Source: Actinomycetes bacterium (lineage in GTDB: Bacteria; Actinomycetota; Acidimicrobiia; Spongiisociales; JAHEDJ01). Taken from it: a DNA stretch of 64,000 nt. A model generated the notes under the pieces. That model was not told the DNA's origin and searched no databases. It saw only the letters and a list, made by a program, of their open reading frames with translations. Where the stretch lies: NCBI GenBank assembly GCA_024641245.1, contig JAHEDK010000009.1, positions 1-64,000 on the forward strand, given 5' to 3'. The number at the start of each line of letters is the position of its first letter. The stretch's first letter is position 1. Of the stretch, positions 8,838-16,214 are shown piece after piece. The position numbers and the translations under genes were made by a program.

Positions 8838-9511
8838 ACCAGCCTCCGCTTGTCGCCGCCCAAGAGGCCGGGCTCCTCAACTCGGAGGTCAGCATCGTAC
8901 TTCTGCTGGCCGTTGCCGCCGTGGTTGCCGTTGCCGTTCGGCGAATCCGCCTCCCTTACACCGTTGCACTGGTAGTGGTCGGACTGGGTCTGGCGTTCCT
9001 ACCGTCCGACATCATTCAGATTGATGTGAGCGCCGATCTGATCCTGGCCGTTCTGGTACCGCCGCTGTTGTTCGAAGCGACCCTCCACATCTCGTGGGCT
9101 CGACTGCGGCGTGACCTGGCGCCCGTCCTCGTGTTCGCCCTCATCGGCACGTTGCTCGGGGCGTTCGTGGTGGGGGGATTGATCGCGAGTTTCGTGGATG
9201 GCGTGCCCTGGGCGGCGGCCGTGGCATTCGGGGCACTGATCTCGGCGACGGACCCGGTGGCCGTGATCGCTTTCTTCCGTTCAATCGGGGTCTCGAAGCG
9301 ACTGACGATTCTCGTCGAGGGAGAGAGCCTATTCAACGACGGAGTCGCCTTCGTGGTGTTCATCCTCGCCCTGGCGGCGGCCGGACCCGGCGCCAGCTTC
9401 TCGCTCGGCTCGGCGATCGGACAGTTCGTCATCGACGCGTTCGGCGGTTTGGGCATCGGCCTCATCCTCGGGTACGTCGTTTCGTCGCTGTATGCCATCG
9501 CCGCAGCCGGC
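8834..9511 (+). pseudogene. Truncated CPA1 (NhaP-type) Na+/H+ antiporter
   Basis: The N-terminal half of a monovalent cation/proton antiporter. Transmembrane helices with PPLLFEATLHISW, the ion-site motif ISATDPVAVIAFFRS and LVEGESLFNDGVAFVVF are all typical of NhaP/CPA1 proteins. Homology stops near residue 226 (SLYAIAAAG, about position 9511), where a complete protein would need at least 150 further residues. The frame stays open to 10543, but the rest has no membrane character and runs antisense to a real gene, so it is read-through rather than protein. This marks a rearrangement breakpoint at the left edge of the island-like region. Confidence 0.75.
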
Positions 9512-9795
9512 CTTCGGAGCGCCGCCGGCCTGCCTCAGGGCAAGCAGTTCACAGCAACGTGGAGCGCACTGCGTATCTATCGCATTCGCTCATCGCTGAG
9601 GCGTCCGATTCGCCGGGTGACGGACGTTGGTTTTGCACCGAGCCACGCGTTATCGCTCAGACCTGGTGATCTCAGTGAATGTTGGTTAGCGGACCTGAGG
9701 CCACATGGACCGTTGGCCGGTTCCGCATTGGCCGTTCCTTCGTGGTTTACCCGAGAGCGGTACGCCAGTCACTCCGAACGACCGGCACTCATGAG
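9512..9795. other. Junction region without a recognisable gene
   Basis: 284 bp between the antiporter breakpoint and the zinc-ribbon gene. No coding similarity, tRNA fragment, terminal inverted repeat or copy of the tRNA-Glu duplication was seen. Likely recombination debris. Confidence 0.5.
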
Positions 9796-9990
9796 TCACC
9801 GGGCGGGGAAGGGGTACCACTGCACGCCGGCGCCCAGCACCTTACGACACGAGGGGCAGAAGAACAGGTATCCCTGTCCGATCCCGAATGGTCCCCTGGG
9901 CTTCTTGACGAAGATCTCGGTGAGTTCGGCCTCGCAGTGCGGGCAGACGGCGGCCAGATCCTCGCGGCGGGTGGACTCGATGCGGCTCAC
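9796..9990 (-). CDS. Small zinc-ribbon protein
   Basis: A 64-aa protein with two cysteine pairs, CPHC (about residues 16-19) and CPSC (about 45-48), separated by a basic/aromatic stretch (FVKKPRGPFGIGQGYLFF). This is a compact zinc-ribbon layout. Family and function were not recognised. It lies on the same strand as the cyclase-like gene, 88 bp downstream of it, and could be its last operon member. The reading frame on the opposite strand (antiporter read-through) is not coding. Confidence 0.6.
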   Translation of the reverse strand: MSRIESTRREDLAAVCPHCEAELTEIFVKKPRGPFGIGQGYLFFCPSCRKVLGAGVQWYPFPAR

Positions 9991-10078
9991 AACTCATCCA
10001 TCATCACCTCCGGCGCTTGCGCCAACCAGAGGAAAAGGACCCGATTGCCACTCCACTCGGAGCTACCACTCGAATTCG

Positions 10079-11053
10079 CTAATGTTGGCGGCCGGCGGCT
10101 CGGAGCACACGAAGGGCGCGGATCGTAACCCAGGGGTTTGTGCGGGTCTTCCCACCAGGCCCCCATTGGGCGAAGGTGCAATTGCTGCAGATCTCGGTTG
10201 CGGTCCGGGCCCGTCTCACCTCCATCGGGAACCCACCGTCCGCAGTGCGCTTGGAAAGGAGCAGGTCGAGGGCGCGATTGCAGCGCGGGTCGTCGGGGCA
10301 GCCCATGTCGGCCATAAGCTCCAGGACAAGAAGAACGTCGAAGAAACGGATGGGGAATCCAATCTTGTCGGGTCGGGGTCCCCAAGTGGGCACGATTGGG
10401 GCGCCACTGCGGTGGAAGAGCAGGTGGTGTTCCAACAGAAGCTCGACACCGCGTTCGAGCGTCTGGGCGGCGGTCTTGTCGCCTGTCGCCTGCACCCAAG
10501 CCGCCAGCCCCCGCAGGCCCAGCACGGTCTCGACGAAGGATGAGTGGCGCGCTCGAGGACGCACATCACAATTCCAACCTCCATCGGGCCACTGCAGTCT
10601 GGCGAGCCGATCCGCCAGAGCCTGCAGTCGCTCGTCGATCAGGCCCAGTTGGAAACTGGCCCAGAGAACGTTGCCCTCCATCGAGGCACAGCGTCTCACC
10701 CGCTCGGGCTGCCCCTCGATATGCCTGGTCCAGTTCGGTTTCAGAAATGCCGGCGAGAGGATCCATGCGAACACGACCTCCTGGACCTGTTCGAGGCGGA
10801 GGTCTCCACCGGGATGCCCCCGTTCGGCCAGTTGCACGAGAGCCCAGTGAGCGCCTTGCCATTTCCGATAGGCATGGCGGGGGTCAACGAAACTGCCGTC
10901 GATTACGGCAGTGCAGTCTGGACTGGTGCGCACTTCTTCGGCCAGGGTGCGCATGTCGACAGCGTCCGGGTCGGCCCCGTCCAACACGAGCCGAGCCTGA
11001 TACCGGACCGCCGGATCGTCCCACGTGCGGAGTCGGTCGACCACTGTCTCCAT
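10079..11053 (-). CDS. Squalene-cyclase/prenyltransferase-fold alpha-alpha barrel protein
   Basis: A 324-aa protein built of helical repeats with QW-like motifs: LARLQWPDGGWNCDV near residue 160 and LLLSKRTADGGFPMEV near residue 275. These are typical of the terpenoid cyclase/prenyltransferase toroid. The DxDD motif of squalene-hopene cyclases is not visible and the length is about half that of a full cyclase, so this is a single-barrel relative of unknown substrate. The start is set at ATG 11053 (METVVDRL); the frame is open further upstream inside the hydrolase gene but shows no similarity there. The hydrolase gene ends 49 bp upstream, suggesting one transcript. Confidence 0.65.
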   Translation of the reverse strand: METVVDRLRTWDDPAVRYQARLVLDGADPDAVDMRTLAEEVRTSPDCTAVIDGSFVDPRHAYRKWQGAHWALVQLAERGHPGGDLRLEQVQEVVFAWILSPAFLKPNWTRHIEGQPERVRRCASMEGNVLWASFQLGLIDERLQALADRLARLQWPDGGWNCDVRPRARHSSFVETVLGLRGLAAWVQATGDKTAAQTLERGVELLLEHHLLFHRSGAPIVPTWGPRPDKIGFPIRFFDVLLVLELMADMGCPDDPRCNRALDLLLSKRTADGGFPMEVRRARTATEICSNCTFAQWGPGGKTRTNPWVTIRALRVLRAAGRQH

Positions 11054-11102
11054 GTGCCGAGCACGGAACGAAGGGGTGGTGTGGCTGTTAGGGGGCTTGG
11101 TG

Positions 11103-11939
11103 TCAGGTGGCGACGGCAGGCTTTCTCTTGATGAAGTCGAGGACATCGGGGGCGAGTCGGCGGCTCCGGATGGCCCCGACATGGCTTTCCCCCTCGTAGA
11201 TCTTGAGTGTGCAGTCGGGGATGAGACGGGCAGTCTCGTCGTAGAGCGCGACCGGGATGTAGAAGTCCTTGTCACCACCGATGAGCAGCACCGGCACCCG
11301 GATTCGGGGCAGGACGGGGCGGGAGTCGAGCGCCATCTCGGCGTCCGCCTCGACCATGACATCGGATGCGAACTGGTCGTGGTCCGGGCGGAAGATCATC
11401 CCCATGAGGGTGCCGAGGGCGGGGGCGGTCCACCGCAGCCACGAGTCCGACAGCATTGCCCCTGCCATCAGTCGTCCCGCCTTGATCCTGTGCCCTTGGC
11501 TGAGGGCGGTGGCGTAGTCGTAGTCAAGGTGGAGGCCCCGCTCGTCGGCGGTGTAGGCCATGCCGACCAGAACGATGTGGTCGAACCGGTCGGGATGGTT
11601 GGCAGCAAGGTATACACCGACGGCTGCGCCGTAGGAGAGGCCGACGTAGAGGTTCACCTTGCCGCCGAACTCGGTGGCGATCAGGTCGGCGTAGTCGGCG
11701 GCCATGTCCTCAATCGTGTGACCCTGGGGCATGCCTCGGCGGCGGGCGACCATCCACAGGCTGTAGCCGTTTTCGACCAGGGGCCGGAGCGACCGGCCCA
11801 TCATCCTGACCCTTCTCCCGGTAGGTGGGTCGTTGCCGGGTCCACCCGGGACGACCAGCAGGGTCTTGGGGCCATCACCCCACCGGGCGTAGGCCATCCT
11901 GTTGGGGAAAACCCCTTCGATCGGCTTCGGGAGTCTCAT
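11103..11939 (-). CDS. Alpha/beta hydrolase
   Basis: A 278-aa alpha/beta-hydrolase-fold enzyme. The oxyanion region is VVPGGPGND, the nucleophile elbow GLSYGA (Ser102), the likely acid GGDKDFYIP and the catalytic His in GESHVG near residue 258. The substrate is unknown. ATG 11939 is preceded by GGAGG with an 8-nt spacer; a GTG five codons upstream (11954) is an alternative. It is upstream of the cyclase-like gene on the same strand, so a two-enzyme pathway on a lipid or terpenoid substrate is possible but only inferred. Confidence 0.82.
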   Translation of the reverse strand: MRLPKPIEGVFPNRMAYARWGDGPKTLLVVPGGPGNDPPTGRRVRMMGRSLRPLVENGYSLWMVARRRGMPQGHTIEDMAADYADLIATEFGGKVNLYVGLSYGAAVGVYLAANHPDRFDHIVLVGMAYTADERGLHLDYDYATALSQGHRIKAGRLMAGAMLSDSWLRWTAPALGTLMGMIFRPDHDQFASDVMVEADAEMALDSRPVLPRIRVPVLLIGGDKDFYIPVALYDETARLIPDCTLKIYEGESHVGAIRSRRLAPDVLDFIKRKPAVAT

Positions 11940-12330
11940 CACAGCCACCTCCACGCGGGTCCACTTGATTCTCGTCCCAGATCCGTTGACCTGGATGCTT
12001 GCCTGATTGGCGGGTCAAAGTCCGTGAACCGTCGCTCTGGATCTGTGGTGGCAGTGTCGAGTTCGTTTCCCTGTCGGACCTCATCCCCGGCGAAGTGGCC
12101 GCCAGGTCAGCTCGACACGGCCCAGTCAATCTGAGACTCGGGAACACCTGCCGTGACAACACAGGCTCCTCCGACGCATCCCCCGCCGAAGATCGACGGG
12201 GGAATCCGGCGCAATCAGGCCGGCGTGCCTGATCGGCCTGTGCGTCACCGATGGTTGCCCGGCATCGAGTCAGACGATTAACGGCGCACACCCACCGGCA
12301 GTCCGCGTGGTCTCGGCCGCCATCGTTTCG
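11940..12330. other. Intergenic region, no gene recognised
   Basis: 391 bp between the SRPBCC gene and the hydrolase gene. No convincing coding frame was seen. An imperfect inverted repeat (TCCCCCG ... CGGGGGA, about 12179-12203) could be a hairpin downstream of the SRPBCC gene, but it lacks a T tract. A promoter for the hydrolase operon is expected here but was not identified. Confidence 0.5.
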
Positions 12331-12786
12331 TCATACAGTCGCAGTGACCTCGGCCTCCACCCTGGACTTCACGGTAGCCAGCAGGCTCTCGAGTCCCTCC
12401 TCGTGCCCCTTGACCATCATCCCTTCGAGGCGCTTGCCCACGGCGGGAACCTTCACGTGCCACTCGCCCTCGGCAGTCATCTTCGTGCCGCCGTCGGTGG
12501 GTTCGAACGTGAACACCCACGTGGGGCTCTCCCCGACGAAGTGGGTCTTGGCAACTATGCGCTCATTGGGGACGAACTCGGTATATTCCATCGTCCCTTC
12601 CATGTGGATGGCGAGGAAGTGTGTGAACAACCGAGCAGAGGTGCCGACGCCGTCAGGCTTCAGCTCGACGTCCCTCACTGCGATCTCTTCAGGCCACGAG
12701 GTCCAGAACTTCCCGATATCCGTGGCGAAGTCGAATACCTTCTCCACCGGGGCTTCGATCTCGATGCATCGCGACAGCTTCGCCAT
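12331..12786 (-). CDS. SRPBCC (START/Bet v1-like) family protein
   Basis: A 151-aa hydrophobic-ligand-binding fold protein: the N-terminal SRCIEIEAPVEKVFDFATDI, a central beta region (TWVFTFEPTDGGTKMTAEGE) and a long C-terminal helix (LEGMMVKGHEEGLESLLATV) match the polyketide cyclase/dehydrase-like SRPBCC group. The ligand is unknown. ATG 12786 is preceded by GGAGG with 8 nt spacing; a GTG three codons earlier is less likely. It sits in the island-like region next to the hydrolase and cyclase-fold genes on the same strand. Confidence 0.82.
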   Translation of the reverse strand: MAKLSRCIEIEAPVEKVFDFATDIGKFWTSWPEEIAVRDVELKPDGVGTSARLFTHFLAIHMEGTMEYTEFVPNERIVAKTHFVGESPTWVFTFEPTDGGTKMTAEGEWHVKVPAVGKRLEGMMVKGHEEGLESLLATVKSRVEAEVTATV

Positions 12787-12917
12787 TGAACTCACCTCCC
12801 ATATATCAATCGATGAACACTGACTTCACTACTCAGGGCTCGCTGCGGCGACCACCCCCTTGTTCCCCTCTCGACTCCACAATCGCGCCGGGGAAGCAGG
12901 CTGAACAGGGCCTGAGG

Positions 12918-13160
12918 TCACAAAACCGGCTCTTTCGAGACCAGCGAGAAGAACACTTTCAAGTCATGGCCCGTCGCCAAAATCGTGTTCGGTCGAGCTC
13001 TTGCCGCAACGAACTCCAGATACCGATCTAGCTGCTCAACACCGGTGGCTCCTCGGCGACGAGTCGCCGAGATCTCGTTTGATCCTTTCCAGGTAGCAAA
13101 CGGCAACCGGCACCTCCTGGACGGCCTCGACAGCCAAACCGCCGACCGTCTCGACGCCAT
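12918..13160 (-). pseudogene. Tyrosine recombinase (integrase) N-terminal remnant
   Basis: The reading frame encodes VEQLDRYLEFVAARARPNTI followed by LATGHDLKVFFSLVSKEP, the N-terminal SAM-like core-binding domain of XerC/phage-type tyrosine integrases. The frame ends there; no catalytic R-H-R-Y domain is found downstream, so it is a fragment. The preceding 35-40 codons have no similarity and may not be translated. It lies immediately beside the tRNA-Glu 3'-end duplication at 13208-13302, exactly where the integrase of a tRNA-targeting element would sit. Confidence 0.55.
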
Positions 13161-13207
13161 CGCCCAAACCGTTCATGGCCTAGGCGTGGCCCAAGCCACC
13201 CCACCAA

Positions 13208-13302
13208 CCGACCTCCAGACGCGCGGAAACCCCCACTGAGCAGGGGTTTCGCGTGGTAGCCCCGACCAGATTCAAGCTGGCGTTACCGGCTTGAGCGGCC
13301 GG
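13208..13302. repeat. attL-like duplication of the 3' end of tRNA-Glu(CTC) plus its terminator
   Basis: This 95-bp segment matches 15931-16025 with about six substitutions. It includes the tRNA-Glu 3' half from the anticodon loop to the discriminator base (46 bp) and the downstream terminator hairpin (13226-13250). The similarity stops abruptly inside the anticodon arm. Duplication of a tRNA 3' end is the classic footprint of integrase-mediated insertion. Confidence 0.75.
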
Positions 13303-13328
13303 TTCATTGGGGCCGGGGCCTAGGACGC

Positions 13329-13380
13329 TGACCTGGCCATACGTCCGGAAACCAGCTGTGACCTGGCAATTCGTGCGAAT
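13329..13380. repeat. Two 22-bp direct repeats beside the att-like site
   Basis: TGACCTGGC-x-AT-x-CGT-x-CG occurs at 13329-13350 and 13359-13380 (17 of 22 identical, 30-bp period), 27 bp inside the att-like duplication. Spacing and position fit arm-type recombinase sites, but this is inference. Confidence 0.3.
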
Positions 13381-13466
13381 CTTGTCTTTCGTCGTTTTGC
13401 TCGTTCTTCGTCTGTTGTGGCCCACGTGTGTCCCAGGCGTCGCCCAAGATGAACATCGGCGGGTGG

Positions 13467-14117
13467 TCAGGGTCGAGGTATCTCGAGGAGGAGCTCGGGT
13501 AGTGCCTGGCAGAGCCAGTCGACCAGATGATTGTGACTCCAGCCGTAGTTTTCGGTCATGAGCTGGTAGGTGGTGTCGCCGAAGATGGTCATGAGCACGT
13601 CGGTGGCGGTGTCGATGGTGAGTCCGCTCCGGAGCGGCTCCTTAGCGGCCAATGTCTCCACCACCTGACGGAAACCGGAGCGCCGGAGATTCTCATGGAA
13701 CACGTAGGTGCGATGCACCTCGTCATCTGTCCTGGCGGCAGCCCGGAGGATCTCGGAGATGGCACTAGCACGAGCGAACAGCGGCGCCGCGCCACGAATG
13801 AAGATCTTCAACGATTGCGCAGCGTCGGGCTCTTTCTCCATGGCCTTCCACCACTCGGTCTCCTGGGGAATGGCCGCCTCCTCGCCCATGACTGCCGTGT
13901 CGATGACCGCGCTCATCAGTTCGGCCTTGGTGTGGAACACGAAATAGACGGTCTGAGCGGCTACGCCGGCCTTCGCGGCGATCGAGGCGATGGTCGACCC
14001 GCTGAATCCATTCTCGATGAACTCATCGTGAGCGGCGCCGATGATCTTACGACGCGTCGCCTGGGCTTTGTCACGTCTGGATCCGCCCTTGACTTTTGTC
14101 ATGTCGGGGTCCAACAT
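13467..14117 (-). CDS. TetR/AcrR family transcriptional regulator
   Basis: A 216-aa TetR-type repressor. The N-terminal helix-turn-helix (TRRKIIGAAHDEFIENGFSG, then TIASIAAKAGVAAQTVYFVF) is followed by a helical ligand-binding domain. It is divergent from a two-gene membrane-protein operon; a 25-bp palindrome (14129-14153) in the shared intergenic region is the likely operator, so it probably represses both itself and the membrane genes. The inducer is unknown. ATG 14102 is an alternative start. It lies between the two tRNA-Glu 3'-end copies, so it is probably mobile-element cargo. Confidence 0.9.
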   Translation of the reverse strand: MLDPDMTKVKGGSRRDKAQATRRKIIGAAHDEFIENGFSGSTIASIAAKAGVAAQTVYFVFHTKAELMSAVIDTAVMGEEAAIPQETEWWKAMEKEPDAAQSLKIFIRGAAPLFARASAISEILRAAARTDDEVHRTYVFHENLRRSGFRQVVETLAAKEPLRSGLTIDTATDVLMTIFGDTTYQLMTENYGWSHNHLVDWLCQALPELLLEIPRP

Positions 14118-14128
14118 ACATCACACAC

Positions 14129-14153
14129 GACACTAAAGTTTTACTCTAGTGTC
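14129..14153. promoter_or_regulatory. Predicted TetR operator palindrome
   Basis: GACACTAAAGT and ACTCTAGTGTC form two 11-bp arms (one mismatch) around TTT, placed between the TetR gene and the divergent membrane-protein operon. Size and position fit a TetR-family operator. Confidence 0.65.
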
Positions 14154-14175
14154 TTACTAAGAAAGCGTGGACTCG

Positions 14176-14844
14176 ATGACTGACCAACAAGCGACCGAAA
14201 CTGGCAGCACGATGTCCGTTGAACTCGAAGCCCGGCGCTACCCGCAGGGCGTCTTACCCTGGGCCGGCAGGTTGTGTATGTGGGCCGGGCTACTCGGCGC
14301 TGTCAGCGGCATATACCTGGCATTCGTAACACCCGCCGTGGGCCCCGAACAGTTCAGCTACCCCCTGGACGGCTCCCAGTTTGCGCTCATCCAAACCTGG
14401 TTTGTCGTGCAGCATGTCGGCCTGATCCTGGGCCTACTCGGGCTCTGGGTCACAGGTACAGCCGGGCCGAGCAGATTCGCCCGCCTCGGTCACATCGCTG
14501 CCGTGGCAGGCATCACTCTGCTAACCCTGACCGAGTTGGCAGCAATCCTGGCAGCCGACACGTCGGCCCCGTCAACGCTGATTACGCTTCTCGAGGTCGG
14601 ATACGGGATCTCCAGCGCGCTGGTGGGCGTCGGTCTGGTGACGGTCGGGATCTCAGTGCTCCGCCACAAGAATTGGTCCGGCTGGCGACGGTTCCTGCCG
14701 CTCGCTCTCGGCGTCTACGTCTTTGTCCCGATGACCCCCGCCCTATCCGGCCCGTTCGTCGCCGCCCGGCTCGCCATCACCGGCTGGATGCTGCTGTTCG
14801 CGCTGCTCGGATGGGTGCTCTACCACAGCGAAGGGCGACCATGA
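14176..14844 (+). CDS. Multi-pass membrane protein, TetR-regulated
   Basis: A 222-aa integral membrane protein with about six hydrophobic helices (for example LCMWAGLLGAVSGIYLAFVT, VVQHVGLILGLLGLWVTG, LITLLEVGYGISSALVGVGL, WMLLFALLGWVLYH). No family was recognised. ATG 14176 is used; a GTG three codons upstream (14167) is possible. Its stop overlaps the next gene by 4 nt (ATGA), so the two are translationally coupled. Divergent from TetR across the palindromic operator, which suggests inducible expression, perhaps in response to a membrane-active compound. Confidence 0.7.
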   Translation: MTDQQATETGSTMSVELEARRYPQGVLPWAGRLCMWAGLLGAVSGIYLAFVTPAVGPEQFSYPLDGSQFALIQTWFVVQHVGLILGLLGLWVTGTAGPSRFARLGHIAAVAGITLLTLTELAAILAADTSAPSTLITLLEVGYGISSALVGVGLVTVGISVLRHKNWSGWRRFLPLALGVYVFVPMTPALSGPFVAARLAITGWMLLFALLGWVLYHSEGRP

Positions 14845-15554
14845 CCCTCGGCGACACCCATGTCCGGCGACCATCTGCTGATGCCGGGTGGCGCCGGCTC
14901 AGTCGAGCCACTGGCATCGCCGGGCTGGCCACCATGGTCCTCATCTTCGTCCCGGGGATTGCCCGTTCGGGTCTAGAACCGGGCTTCGATGCCCCCAGCG
15001 CCGACATCACGCGCTTCTTCCAATCGATCCACTCGCCACAGGCAGATTTCGGCTCCTTCTTCATGACCGCCGGACTGATCGCCTTCCTGTGGTTCATCAT
15101 GGGATTGTCTGTCCTGCTGCGAGCCGCCGAGGGTGAGCCACCCTGGCGATCCGCCATCGCCGCAGCCTCCGGGCTGCTGCTCGTTGCTCTGGCTCTGGCG
15201 GCCAACTGGGAGGCGGCCTCCTTCCGGGTCGACGACCTCGACCCGCAGATCGCCCGATACGCCTTCGACCAGGGGAACCTGTCATTCGCCAACGGCTGGG
15301 TGGCCCTTGGCAGCTTCGCCGTCTGCGCCGGATGGGTAATCGCCTCCACGAGCATCGTGCCCCGATGGCTGGGATGGTGGGCGATCTTCAGCGGCTTGGG
15401 ACTGGCATTGAGCCGGGCCGCGTGGACCAGCGAGATCTGGCTGCTGCCCTACGCCTTGTTCTGGCTCTGGGTCGCAACCGTGTCCACTGTGCTCCTCCGA
15501 CGAAGCCGGGGGTCCCAGACCGGGCCGCCGGGAGTGGTGCAACCTGAGAGATGA
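14841..15554 (+). CDS. Multi-pass membrane protein, second gene of the TetR-regulated pair
   Basis: A 237-aa membrane protein with about six helices (IAGLATMVLIFVPGIARSG, FFMTAGLIAFLWFIMGLSVL, AIAAASGLLLVALALAANW, WVALGSFAVCAGWVIAST, WLGWWAIFSGLGLALS, LLPYALFWLWVATVSTVLL). The start ATG 14841 overlaps the previous stop. No known family was recognised; the general layout resembles uncharacterised DUF-type actinobacterial membrane proteins. The two products probably act together, but there is no motif that reveals transport or catalysis. Confidence 0.7.
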   Translation: MTLGDTHVRRPSADAGWRRLSRATGIAGLATMVLIFVPGIARSGLEPGFDAPSADITRFFQSIHSPQADFGSFFMTAGLIAFLWFIMGLSVLLRAAEGEPPWRSAIAAASGLLLVALALAANWEAASFRVDDLDPQIARYAFDQGNLSFANGWVALGSFAVCAGWVIASTSIVPRWLGWWAIFSGLGLALSRAAWTSEIWLLPYALFWLWVATVSTVLLRRSRGSQTGPPGVVQPER

Positions 15555-15674
15555 CGTCTCGCAAGAGAAACCGATAGCGACCCAGGTTGTTCAGATGGAC
15601 CTGGCACCGGGTTTCGACGAGCGGTCGGTCCCCCTGTCGAATCGATGCCCTGCGCCGCACCTTCTCCTCACGGG

Positions 15675-15884
15675 TCACTGGGCGAGGCGTTCCAACAGTT
15701 CTCGGTCGCGTTCGAGGAGTCGCTTGGCGCGGCTGGTGAAATCGTCGTCTTGGCGGACCCGTTCAATCTCAGCTCTGAGGGCGTCGACGATCAGGGCGTT
15801 GACGCTGGTGCCTTTGACCCGGGCCACGGCTTCGGCATCGTCGGCGAGGTCTTCGGGAAGTCGGACGGTGGTCTGCTTAGTCAT
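15675..15884 (-). CDS. Ribbon-helix-helix (CopG-like) DNA-binding protein, orphan antitoxin-like
   Basis: A 69-aa protein. The N-terminal TKQTTVRLPEDLADDAEAVA is the beta strand and helix of an RHH domain, then VKGTSVNALIVDALRAEIER completes it; the C-terminal tail is charged (RAKRLLERDRELLERL). This is the architecture of VapB/CopG-type antitoxins. No toxin gene follows: the next 120 bp downstream hold no plausible partner. A perfect 16-bp palindrome lies 6 bp upstream of the ATG, so it probably autoregulates. It is island cargo beside the attR-like site. Confidence 0.75.
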   Translation of the reverse strand: MTKQTTVRLPEDLADDAEAVARVKGTSVNALIVDALRAEIERVRQDDDFTSRAKRLLERDRELLERLAQ

Positions 15885-15890
15885 GCCTCA

Positions 15891-15906
15891 TGATATCGCG
15901 ATATCA
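15891..15906. promoter_or_regulatory. Perfect 16-bp palindrome, predicted RHH operator
   Basis: TGATATCGCGATATCA is perfectly self-complementary and ends 7 bp before the start codon of the ribbon-helix-helix gene, in the right place to block its promoter. Confidence 0.55.
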
Positions 15907-15930
15907 CGACAACGCAAGCGACCCAGCCGA

Positions 15931-16025
15931 CCGACCTTCAGACGCGCAGAAACCCCCGCTGAGCAGGGGTTTCGCGTGGTAGCCCCGACCAGATTCGAAC
16001 TGGCGTTACCGGCTTGAGAGGCCGG
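15931..16025. repeat. attR-like copy, overlapping tRNA-Glu(CTC) 3' end and terminator
   Basis: The 95-bp partner of 13208-13302. It contains the functional 3' half of tRNA-Glu(CTC) and the downstream terminator. The two copies bracket 2.6 kb holding the TetR gene, two membrane proteins and the RHH gene. Confidence 0.75.
15949..15973 (-). terminator. Terminator hairpin downstream of tRNA-Glu(CTC)
   Basis: GAAACCCC and GGGGTTTC pair (8 bp, 9-nt loop), 7 nt past the tRNA 3' end; read on the minus strand the hairpin ends in GGGGTTTC. The hairpin is also preserved in the duplicate at 13226-13250. Confidence 0.6.
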
Positions 16026-16052
16026 CGTCCTAGGCCTCTAGACGACGGGGCC
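15980..16052 (-). tRNA. tRNA-Glu (anticodon CTC)
   Basis: A 73-nt cloverleaf: acceptor GGCCCCG/CGGGGCT, D arm GTCTAGAGGCCTAGGAC, anticodon loop CTCTCAA with CTC, T loop TTCGAAT, discriminator A. The CCA is not encoded. The 3' half is duplicated at 13257-13302, marking it as an integration target. Confidence 0.95.
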
Positions 16053-16075
16053 GTTGTCGCCCTTCACAGGGCTCG

Positions 16076-16147
16076 CTCGGGGGGAAGGACTCGAACCCTC
16101 AATGACAGGACCAGAACCTGCTGTGTTACCGATTACACCACCCCCGA
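16076..16147 (-). tRNA. tRNA-Gln (anticodon CTG)
   Basis: A 72-nt cloverleaf: acceptor TCGGGGG/CCCCCGA, anticodon loop TTCTGGT with CTG, T arm GAGGG-TTCGAGT-CCTTC, discriminator G. It lies 23 bp upstream of tRNA-Glu on the same strand and is probably co-transcribed with it. Confidence 0.93.
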
Positions 16148-16214
16148 ATGGGCGCGTTTGCCCGACGGGCGGACGGCATCATACCGCACCACAGCGGGAT
16201 TCCCACAGTTGGGT

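Noticed and set aside
8834-10543. A single 569-aa antiporter protein
   Set aside because: Membrane and family character ends near residue 226; the remainder is antisense to the zinc-ribbon and cyclase-fold genes.
13257-13302. A third functional tRNA-Glu
   Set aside because: Only the 3' half from the anticodon loop is present and the similarity ends inside the anticodon stem; no D arm or 5' acceptor strand exists.
15388-15678. Toxin partner for the RHH gene
   Set aside because: The frame is mostly antisense to the membrane protein gene, Arg-rich, and shows no PIN, RelE or MazF-like motif.
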